Origin: Symsagittifera roscoffensis
Taxonomy: Eukaryota; Xenacoelomorpha; Acoela; Convolutidae
DNA length: 64,000 nt
Assembly (NCBI RefSeq): GCF_963678635.1
Contig: NC_087071.1
Location: forward strand, 12,785,088-12,849,087
Direction of reading: 5' to 3'
The position numbers and the translations under genes are program-made. The notes beneath the pieces were generated by a model. That model was not told where the DNA came from and made no database searches. It saw only the letters and a program-made list of their open reading frames with translations. This document shows positions 23,294-34,700 of the stretch, piece by piece. The first letter of the stretch is position 1, and each line of letters begins with the position of its first letter.

Positions 23294-25685
23294 TTTGAAT
23301 TCACTTGTTTCGAATCACCTTTTTCATGTTTCGATCAATTTGGTTGTATTGTGTCACTGACCGAGATGTGATCACTAATGAATTTATTTTCAAACTCTTT
23401 ATTTAGTATCTGCTCAAGTTATGTATTTCGATCTGTCAGTAGTTTGCTTTCCATTATTTTTTTCAATGAGTTTTTAGTTGAAAACAAATCAGCCTGTAAA
23501 ACAGAAGAGCTTCATGCCCACTATCAAAAAATCATGGTTTTCGAAAAAAGCACATAAATTCAAAGTTGTATCGCTGCAGAACCGTGTATCAGAGCTTCTA
23601 AACGTCTTAAGCGAGAATATGTAAAAGCCGATAAATTTAGGAACCATGAGCTTCCAGTAAGTTTTTATTTTTGATCACAAGTTACCAAATAATTACGTTT
23701 TTTTTTAATCCTTGCGATAAGCAAGGGTATTGCAATCGGGTACCAGAATTTTTTCCCTTAGATAACTTTGTTCACGTGACGCATCTATAAAGGACTTCTG
23801 GCATTAATGTTAATTTATTAATGTTAAAAATTTTAATTAAAATTAAAAATGGTCAAGAAAATTATAAATTATTGGCGTCAATTTATTTTTTTTTCGAAAC
23901 TATTTAAACTTTTCATTAGCAATTTGAATTTTTCTGAATCTTGCTTTTTCGTCTATTTGCAAAAAAATTAAAGTAAACTTGAGGTGAAACTCAGATTGTT
24001 TTTTTTTCGCAGAAAGCTGAAATGTGAAATTTTTTTAATTATGTAAAATGTGTTCTTTGTTGTCGGATTGAATCCCGCTCGGGCAATTTAATTTTTTTTT
24101 CAATTAAATTGCTCAATTTAAATCAGTTTTTCTTTTAAATTGAGCGGACTTATACTTTACATTTAAATAAATTGAAATTTATATGAAAATTTAAATTAAG
24201 TCAAATTGTTTTTTTTTTAAATGGACATCACTGCTTTCTGGAGGACTCGTCTCTAGTGGTCTCTTAATCCAAAATTAATTCAAATTCGTAGCGTTCCCAG
24301 CTTACATACCAGGACCTGTTTTTTTTTTCAAACGGGAAATCTTTGTTTCAAATAAAATAGTCGGTGAAATATTTGTCTGCTTATTGTTTGTAGGCTTAGT
24401 TTTCACATCTTGGAATCGTTTTTTTTTCGTTTCACGCTTTTTTTAAATGTTGCTTTTAGAGTTTCTTTTACTCCTTTCGTAATTTTGTTTGCTTTGACTT
24501 CGTACTTCCTTTTTGTTTTTTTTTGTTTCGCTTAAACGCTATTCGGACCAAATTGTTTCGGCCTATTTTATCGGCTTACTGACCTAATTTTTGGTCGTTT
24601 CAAGGAAAACCCAATTCTTACGATTTTTTGCTTAATACGTTTCGGCTTATAATAAAGCGGCTTTGAGGCCTCTTTTTGAGTCGTTTGAAGAGCAAAAAGG
24701 TTTTATCTTAACATTTTGATCGAAGACTTTTTTTAATGTTCGATTTTTTCTAATAAAGTTTTTTGAAACGTTCGGCGCAACGTGTGTCTTCTCACGAATT
24801 GACGGCATCGAAAGTTTCCTTCTATGCTCATATTACATTCAATTGTTTTACTTCATGACATATTTGCTTGAAAGGATTTTTGTTCAAGAAAAAATTAGGA
24901 TAAATGTAGGAAATGTTCTTTCGAGGTTTGTTGTACGGCTTTTATCTCCATTTCTGTTGGTTAGTTTGTCATGATATGTATGTATGTGTTGCATTGCAAG
25001 TAAAGCGACGCTTCGCTTCACTTGTTTTTGTAAAATTTTTAAAGGTGTGGGTAATTCTCTTCCAAGATTTCGTAATTTTTTGCTATTTTTCTGGTTTTTT
25101 TTGAGAAAAACCCGCAATTTTTTGTTTTTCGATAAGTAGTGATATCATTCATTTTTGCAGGGCAAGTGGCGCGAAGCTCTGCTTCGCCTGTGTAGGAATT
25201 TATAATTTCTACAATTGCGGGATTTAGCGACTTTTCCGGAGCTAGCTGGTCATCATTTTTACCGCTTACTAATACTAATCATTTTTTGAATAATCATCCT
25301 TAACGTTGTGGTTGTGGCTATCGCTGTCACATCTCGGGTCATGGAAGTGTTGAAACCAATTCGAAAACTAGGCAAGTTTCTGGATGGTCATTAAGAGGAA
25401 CTATTTATTTCTCTTTAATTGAATTTTAATTCAACCCCACGAGGACAGCTACAAAATTAAATTGATTCATCAAGTCATTTTGCCAAATTTGATTTGTTTC
25501 AGTTCGGAAAAAAAATTGTGGTTTCTATTAAAACTTGTAATACTTATCGAACCCGTTGAAAATGAGCTAAAAAGTTAATCGTTACTGGAGAAATTGAAAA
25601 TATTGAGAAAATATTCAAGATGTGAAAACCAATGGGGCCAGTACAATTTTAATGATGCATATCTTACAGCAGCCTAATTTTCGAT
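23294..25685. other. Intergenic region between TATDN1 and the tail-anchored gene
   Basis: No exon was identified. It contains the palindromic head CTTGCGATAAGCAAG (23711-23725) followed by GGTATTGCAATCGGG. Two diverged copies of a TTTCGGCCTATTTTATCGGC-type repeat lie at about 24550-24780. A GC-rich hairpin, GGCGCGAAGCTCTGCTTCGCC, lies at about 25168-25188. Several poly-T runs are present. No convincing AATAAA was seen just after the TATDN1 stop. Confidence 0.4.
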
Positions 25686-25696
25686 TTTATTTTCAG
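25686..25696 (+). promoter_or_regulatory. 3' splice-acceptor-like site before the tail-anchored gene
   Basis: TTTTATTTTCAG ends at 25696, 38 nt before the ATG at 25735. It resembles the intron acceptors used inside this gene. It may close a 5'UTR intron or receive a spliced leader. Confidence 0.5.
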
Positions 25697-25734
25697 ATTG
25701 ATTGTTAACCTGACAACTACAGCCTGAATGTGAA

Positions 25735-28700
25735 ATGACTGGTCGTGCTTCGTCCGTAGACTCCTCTCATGGTTCTGACGCAGAAAGTGTAGACAGCAAT
25801 TCTGTTGGTGGGGGAGGGGATGCCCAGAGACGGATGAGTGGTCGCAAAAAGAAAGGTACGTTCACTACAACAAAGCAAGTTCTTTTCAAAAAAAAAATTC
25901 AAAAGAGTCGCGACGTGAAGTCAAATAAAAAGAGCCTGTCTGTTGCCTCAGACAGGCTCTTTTTATTTGACTTCACGTCGCGACTCTTTTGAATTTATTT
26001 TTTATGAAAAGAACTTGCTTTCTTGTAGTGAACGGTGATATGTATACGAACTATTTAATATGCCTCTTTCATTGTTTGTTTATTTTTTTTGTAAGATAGA
26101 GTTACATGAAGTATCTTTGCCAATTTTTTGTACGGCTTCGAAATGCTCGACAAACACAGATGATAAATAGTTTACTTGATGTGACTTAAAAGATGATGAT
26201 ATTTTGCGAAAGTAAAATGATATTTGTTGATTTTCTGGGCTACTTTTTCTATAATACAACTTTTGAACTGAGTGAGCTTGTTCGTATAAGGAAAGCTCTA
26301 ACTAGAACTTACATGAGGTCAATATTTTGAAATGAGTAGAAAAAGTTAAACAAAGAAGAACTTTACGGCCAATTGTTTCAGGAGTGAGCTACAAAGAAGG
26401 ACGGAGCAAGAAGTTGAAATCAACCGAAGAAGAAAATGAACACGAGTTTTCCCAGGTATTTGACTATAATCGCTCTATTGATTATACTCACTTACAAACT
26501 AATATACTTGGTTTTTCATGCAAAAGCGAAAGTAAGCTATCAGCGAATTTTTGATTGGGCGTTAGAAAATTTTCAGGTTGATGCATTACTTTAGAGGCTA
26601 AAATGGCATTTTGCTAAACGAATGTACTGCTGAGCGTTCCTTAGAAAGTTTTTTTATCACAGTCTCATTTTATCAGCTCGAGAGTTATATGGAAGCTATC
26701 TGGTGTTTCTTACCCTTGCGATAAGCAAGGGTATTGCAATCGGATATTTTATTTTTTATCGTAAATAATTGTAGGCCTTCGTGGACGCCTTCACTTCTTT
26801 GTCCTCGTTCCAAATCAAATCCTCTTCCTCTCTGTTGCAAATAATGGGCGTATTGTGAGTTTGTTAGTGTTTTAATTATCCCAGCTTTTCGAAATTTTGT
26901 TATGTTGGTAGTAATTTTTCCAACTCAGTTTGCTTAAAGAATTTTTTTTCCGGCTCAATACGCTTCGGACTATTTAATATGGGCTTATTGGCCTCATATT
27001 GAGCCGTTTAATTAGCAAAATAATTTTTGTTTGCGTGTGTGTGTGTTTTGAGGGAGTGGTAAACTTGAATTTCTTGTCAATTTTTAATTTTTTTTCTTCA
27101 GATTTTGGTTTCTTGTGTCATTTTTTGCGGCTTAATGTTTCAGCCTATTTTATATCGCCTTAGTGGCCTCGTATTGCGTCGTTTGAAGAGCAAAAAGGTT
27201 TCGGTGTGCGTGTGTGTCTTGAGGGAGAGGTGAACTTATAATATTTTTTACTGTCAAGTTTTTCGAAACTTTTTTTGGATTACTGTTTGTATTTTTTTTG
27301 AGCTTAGTTGGTTTCGGACTATTTTATATAGCTTTCATGGCCTCTTATTGCACCGTTCGAGGAGCAAAAGTTTTTTTAAGGGTGTGTGTGTGTTTTGAGG
27401 AAGAGGGAAACTTCAATTTTTTTATTAGCTTGAAGGTTTTCTGCTTAGATATTTTGGGCATTGTTACTGCTTGGTAAGTTTTCTTCTGCTGCTAATTTTG
27501 CATTGTTTTATCCAGGCATGTTTTTTTCAAATATATCTCTATACCTTTTGATAGATCTAGTTTCACGTATAATTATAGAATTTCGATAATTTTTTTTGGC
27601 TGAGGCTTATTCGGCTTTATTGTTGTCGGTTAAGCTCTGGGTGTAGTTTTCGAAATGTGTATACCAAATTGCCTTCAGTACATAAATGACACTCGTGGGT
27701 ACTTATAAGCAGTACATGGTTTTTTACACTTGCGATCAGCTTAGTGTGGTATTAGGAACTACCTTTTTTTCTAATCTAATCAAAGTGTTCATTTTTTAGG
27801 AAATTTCATTGTAGCATTGGAAATTGCATAGGACCTGTTCTCTGCTTTTCTTGTGGCTAGTGTGTGGCTGATATTAAGCTTCCGTGTTTAGTGTGTGAAA
27901 CTTTTGATCACAAGGTCGCAGGTTCAAATCTCAGACATTGCTGTTTTTTTTTTGCGTTATTGAACTTTAAAGATCTGCTTTTTGTCGTTTTCTCGCAAGT
28001 TTGTTCGAAGCGAAGCTTTGCCGTTGTGTATAAATTTTATTTTCCAGATTTTGTTCAGTTGAACATCAGCTTATTGGCTGCCGGCTTTACTTTCATTGGG
28101 TTATTTAGCATTCATCTTGTTTCCTACAATTTTCCGAGTTTATTTATGACCTGGGGTTCCAATTTTCCCTACCATTGGGGACTCCTAAAATTACTTCGTT
28201 GTCATAAGTCATTTTTTCAAGTGTAACATCGTTGAAAGTCTTTTTTACTTTTTCTTAAGCGTCTTGCTGTTATAACCCTGCAGTATCGCAAGTGGTGCGA
28301 AGCTCAGCCTCGCCTCAGTGTTGATCATTCTTTTCTTCCGCTTAACAGGATCTGCCTGGAAACAAAAATTAATCAAATTATCATGTTGAAGTCTAAAAAT
28401 TGCTCATGCTATTTGATTTTCTCAGTTTGATTTTCTTAAAAACAGTTCAAAACCTTTTGCTGCAAGGAAAATTAGTTACGAAACTGAAAATGTAAATGTC
28501 TCGAAAAATGTTTCTTTTATCTTTTCTTGCCTTCGTTCATTTTTTCCAACTGTCTGTTGGCTTTGTTTTTTCATAAAATCAATTCATTTTCAGTTTAAAA
28601 GGAAGACAACCTACCTTATCGAACAGCAAAAAGTGAAAAGGTCACGAAAAACATGCTATGATAAAAGTTTTTTGTTAAGTTGATATCAAAGTGTTTGTGA

Positions 28701-31700
28701 AAAGTGTGTTCACTTATTTGATTTCACTTTCGCTATTGTCACGATCTGTAGCATCGGAACTTTCAATGATTTGTACTATGCTTTTTGCGGCGTGTGCTTG
28801 TGATTTATTAATCGTCCATGGCTAAGTGGATAGTGTGTGAGACTCAAAATCTCCAGGTCGCAGATCGAATCCGAGACGTTTTCCTAATTCGAGGCTGTTA
28901 CTTCTTTTATATTAATTTTTTAGAGCTGTTTTGTGTCGTGTCCACGCGTTTTTCCTTATTCGAGGCTTGTTTCTTCTTTTATATAACTTTTTATAGAGCT
29001 GTTTTTTGTCGTGTCCACGCTTCGCTTCGTTCTTTTTGAAATTGAATGAGCCTTCAGCCCAATTTTTTTTTACCCTGAAGTTCGAAAGTTGACTCAACAG
29101 TTAAACTTTTTGTCTTCCGGGATTGATTTAGACTTCTCCAGATGAAATTTTGCTCTTTTCACTTAAGTGATAAGTTTTTCACTTTGTGATAAATTTTGCT
29201 ATTTTCAAAAGCAAATCGAAAACCAGTCATTTTTCCGGTAACTGTTTTTATCTAATATAGACAAAGAGTCAATTGGCACATGCTTTCTTTCGAGACTTAA
29301 GCCAAGTGACATATTTTTTTGGCATGTTTGCATTTTCTATTCGAAGTAAGTGTTTGAAAGAACAGCCGAAAGTTGTTTTCGTGAAAATTTGTCCTACAAA
29401 TCTGCGAGAATTTGATTATTTTGACGAAATTTTAATGAGCGAAGTGAAGACGCTCAATTTGATGAAGTTTTTTGTTTGCTGTTTTAATTTGGTTTTCGTT
29501 AGAAAATCAATTCAATTTATGGGCCCTTTAAGTTCTCCCGTTACTGCTGTGCAAATCGGCATAACTAACCGTGAATTACTTCGAATTTCGAAAGTGGATT
29601 TCACTTTTCAGAATTTTTAGAGGAATAGAAAATTCCCTTTTGGCCCGTGTTTGTCTAGTTTGGTTACCTATGTGAAGAAAATTGTTCGAAAATTTAAAGA
29701 GTTGAAAAAAACTTCGCTTTAATTTCTTGAATTCATTGACTCTTTTCCTTTTCTGCCGGCTATATTTGTGATCTTTTAATTTTACCGTTCAGTTGTGGAC
29801 GTAGTATAGTAGTATAGCACCTTTTGAGGCCCCGAAGATCGTGGTTTCTGTTTTCCGACTATTCCTGATATGAAAAATTTTTCAAATGAATTGCTTGAAA
29901 AGACGGTAAAATCCATTCCTTGATTAGTTGATTTAAATGAAGTTCCTAAACAAAATTTTTCAAGTCAGACCAAGAAGTTTTACACCGAAGATCAGGTATG
30001 TGCTTTTTGCAATTTTCTGACTTGTGAAAATCGGTGAACCGTTTGCCTGTCTACTTTGATTATTATTTTTCTTTTTTGCTGTTTTCTAAAGCTTGCTTTC
30101 AAAGTATCTATGGTGCAGATGATTAATTGCCACGATTTTTTCCAGGATAAAAAAATTGTATCCATCAAAATTTTGGTAAACTTGGAATTGTGGTAAATTG
30201 AAATCTGACACTATCTTTTTAAATGAGTGTTAGTCTAATTTTGAGCGAGTGGAGCGATCAAGAAACGTTCCTCATATGAAAATCAAGCAAATAAAACGTT
30301 TTTCAACATTGATTGTTTGTCATTCAGTTTTTGAAAACAACTGTCGATAGTGTCCATTTCACTATTTTTCCTCGCGTTTATATCGCTCTCGTCACACCAC
30401 GCATTTTGGCAGTAATTTGAAAAAAAAAAACGTTTGCAGTTTTTTGTTGTGGTCGGAACGTTTTGCATAGCAATCGACTGTGCCTGCTACTATTTGAATT
30501 TACTTGTGTGGAAGTTTAAAATCTCATTTTTTATAAAGCTGAAAATAAATTTCAATTGTAAATTTCGGGTCTAGGACTAAATCCCCCATGTTAAAATCCC
30601 CAGGATGAAATCCCCCACATTCGAAATCAATAAAACAGCGACACTAAAACTTGAATCAAATGATGAAAGATAATTAACAGAAAAGGAGTAGATAGATTAA
30701 AGATTTAAAACTAAAAGGGCAATTTAACAGCTATGGCTTCAAGATAATCCAGCTCTTTGTAGTTAGCGGCAGAGCATACAATTCTTTGTTTTCCCAAAAT
30801 TATCCTCTTTCCTTGTATGAACTTTCTTGCCAAGCTGCATTTGAGCGAAACTTAAAGTTTGCAGTGCCTGCTGCCTCTGAATCGCCTCAATGAATTTCCA
30901 TTTGTCAGGATTTGACATTTGGAGCATGGATTCGAATCCACGGTGGAATCCTTTAAGGGCATTGTTTGTCCTGGGGAGGTCGTCAATGGTCCTGAAGTGA
31001 ACGTTCCACATTTCCATGTCGAATCGCAATTTCCGTCTCGTCGAGTTTCGGGTATCCTTGCCTACAAAGGTGTCTGGCAAACAATTCTTAATATCCTCAG
31101 GAATGTGGCAAATTAATAGTAATTGTTTATACCAGGCGTGTACATGTAAGGGCGGGGCAAACGCAAGAGCAGCTAAAAGATGTATAGCTAGGTTGACTTC
31201 TTTGTCCTCGCGATACTGCACAGCATAACCAGATTCGAGTATCTTTCTATAAATGGCTTGCGGGAAGTGAAAGAAACAACCTTTGATTTCTGTGTCTGGA
31301 AAGTTGCCACCCACAGAATTGATTCAAGCCATTTCAAAGTCAATCATAATTGAACTGGGGTGGACGATATCTGCTTTCAAGCTCGACCAGAAAGCGTTGT
31401 ATGTTTCTTGTCGTTTATCGGGAGTAGGGCATAGATACATGGAAAAGTTATTTCATCTACTTGATAGAAGTTATCAGGACAGCTTTTGAAGCTTCCATCG
31501 ATAAACCAGTTTCCATAAGATATTAAGGTTTGTTGGTTGCGAACACCAAATATCGTTTACCGGTTCCCGGAACTGTCGAATCTGAAGCAGAAAATCTTCT
31601 CCGCTCATTGTTTGCATGTACTGAACAGGCAGCTCGAAATCGAAGCCTATTGGGATCCGTGGCTGGCTGCGGTTTTCATGTCGGATTCTTCTGATCCTTT

Positions 31701-34700
31701 GTTTGTGGCGAGGCACCACCTCATTTTCGGGGAGCATTCTGGCGTGGCTTTCGCCAGGGCATTTGACAGCATCTTTTGTGTCGAAGAGTCAGTGCAGGCC
31801 GCTTCGTCCGCTTTGATCTGTTCGTTAATGGTATAAGTTTCCATTAAAGGATGGTGCGGGCCGTGTGTGCTCATTTGGCGACGATTTGAGGAGTTCGCAC
31901 TTTGAAGTCAACATGCTTGCCTTACACTGTTGCTTTGATTGCCGCAACTCGCACTCCCACTGAATAGAATTGACTGACTCTTTTTTCTTACAGTAAGCGT
32001 AGTTATCGTGAAGCGCTTTATGACCCTTTTGTTGCTAAACACAAATTTGACTTTGTTATTTTGCATTGTAATTGTTTTGAATGATTCGGTAGTTAATAAA
32101 ATGGGCGTGTTTTACAAACTTAACAAAATTTTGCGTCAAGAGGCAAACATTTGATTGCTAATGGGGGGGGATTAAATTGCGACCACGCAAACTGGTAGCA
32201 CACCTGTTACACTAATCGTTTTGCTGGGACTATATCGGGTGTAAATTTGTTTAACAGTCAACATAATAAACATTAAATTAGGTTCAAAATTATGTTCAAA
32301 ATTTCGGACCCCCTCAAAATCAACATTCCGTGGTCCTAGGGGTCTGAAGTTTTTACACAATAAAGAGAATGGTTTTCGAGGAATCAGGGACTTCCCTTTC
32401 ACAACATCCCCCCGCACCCCAACCTTGGTGGAAGCGTGGGTTTTTTTTTAGCCCTGAAGGTAAATTTAACCATCCTTTCTATTGATTGCACAAAATGTCA
32501 TATTTGGTATTCGAACTCACGCTGAAGGAATCATGATTTTTCATTCACTTGTCGTTCTGATTGTGCTACGTGGCTTATTAATTTTTGCAATCAAAGGTCG
32601 TTCTTATAAGAAGTCAACTGAAAGTTGGAAATTTAAACTTGCTGAAAAGTCACGTGAAAATGGCGATGCATGTCTAAATGGAAGTCAATTCAAAATGAAA
32701 CAATCGAAACGTGATATTATATAATGTGTACTGAATAAAATAAGTTTACTGAAATTATATAATGTGTATTCATACTGACTAAAATATGGGGTGTTTTGTC
32801 CTAGGGGATTTGGTTCTATGGGGGATTTAATCCTGGGGGGTTATATCCCGTGGGATTTTATCCTGGTGGATTAAGTCCACGAGCGGTAAATTTCCGTTGT
32901 AATTTCTTTTGAGTGCTGCTGATTCTTGTTTCTGGGCGAAGATACAATAGCGTACGTAAATGCGTTTTGCGAGTTTTTTTATTTTACTCAGATAAAAAGT
33001 GAGTTGTTTGCTAGCTGATTATGATAAGTTTCAATACCGCGGACATTGTTTTTTTCTGGCTCTAATATAATGCAAGAGCAAGTATTTTCGCAAAATTGGT
33101 CGTAAACAAAGATAATCCAAAGCTGCATTTTTCTTCCATAATGAGCCTTGTTTCAATTTAAATTATTCTGAAACTAAAAAAGCGAATTATAAAGATATCT
33201 ATTCATTATCAAGAAATTTATTTTTTTTAAGATTTTTAGTTAGTAAAATTGGACACTCTGAATGAAAGTTTTGATTAGTTTTATCAAAGTAAGTATCAAA
33301 CACGACAATTTCAAATGGTTATCTGATTAAGAAGTAATGTATTATTTGATTTGAAGAGTTAGCAGTCTAGAAACTATGATGCAGTTTTTAAAGTACTTAT
33401 TCGTTGATCTTCTCCAAGCTCAAAATATTCACCTGTCCCAATATTCCTGCGTCTTTTCCGCATGCATCATAGCACAGAATAGCACCTTTTCCCATTGTGC
33501 ATAAGAATGCAACGTTTTTGCAACCATAACTGTTCATGAAGGGAATTTGCAGTGGTGTGAGTGTAGTGGGAATGGCATGCAAATCCAATTCATAAATTCG
33601 GGAATTGAATCTATCGTACAAATATTCCGACGCTAAAAGATATCCTTTCCCAGTTTCTTCATTGTCTCTTGGCAACCAAACGAGGCTATCGATATCTTCC
33701 ATTTGATTCAGTTGGATTGTCTTAAATTTCGCTGGAGCTTCTATATTTTGATTCAAGTTGACAGCAGCTACTTCGTTTTCAGCTTTGTGTAATAGCAGAT
33801 TGTTTCCTCCGCACAATATTGTTGGTGAGATGTAGTTTGTAGATGTCTGGTAGCTTCGTAATGGAATGTCTAACTGAAGTGTTCTTTTGTAGACTTCGTT
33901 ATTGTACATGTGCACACATTTGTGTCTCACCTCGTAATCGTATTCTACTATCAAGAACAGGTTTTGATGAGTTTGTAGAATCCAGACTGCCGTACTATCT
34001 GCTTTGGAAGTGTCAAGAGTTCTTAAAACTCTCCCATCTCCCTTATCTATCACACTCACACTTTTCTGAGTGCTGTCATCTTCGAAAGAGACATAAAGGA
34101 TTCCACTTCCACTCAAAGCCAGTTTCTCCGCCTCTTCTATAACATCATCAGCGTGAATTAAAACGATTTTGACCAATTAGATAAAGTTACATGGATTATT
34201 CTATCAAATTAGGATTGCTAACGTGTTCTTTCTGCAATTCTAAGCTGGCGTGTGAACTGATTCCTATATGGATTTTTTTGGTGCATTTGTTTGCAATATG
34301 CTGGTGTAACATTAAGATGATAAATATATATTTTTTTATTTATCTTTACTGGCGTATCTGTGGATTCTAAAATGTAATGGTAATTACTGCTTCAGTTTAG
34401 AATTGACGGGATGTATGGGGCCTACGAAATTAGACAACAAGAAGTAAGATGAACTTAATGAAACGGAATTTACGACAGCCAATATTTACTCAGCAAAAGT
34501 TAACTTAAGTCTGTAAACCAATTTCACGCAATTTTACGCAAGTGATTGTCTTAATTCCATTATTTTCTGATTGTTTTAAACAAGAAAGCTTTATAGAAAC
34601 TTACAGAAGCAGAAGCTATACATCCATTGTTTTCTGATCGTTATAAACAAGAAAGCTTTATAGAAACTTACCGAAGCAGAAACTATACCTCCCGGGGCTT

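Noticed and set aside
25735-25992. 85-codon single-exon ORF extending through the hairpin
   Set aside because: The reading past 25855 runs into the inverted repeat. The GTACG donor with phase-matched downstream exons gives a better gene.
29273-29620. 115-codon + ORF as a gene
   Set aside because: No motif, no homologue recognised, no clear splice or promoter signals, and it lies in a repeat-rich intron. It could be real only if transcript evidence exists.
31537-31836. 99-codon + frame
   Set aside because: It is the antisense shadow of the MULE transposase, whose motifs are on the minus strand.
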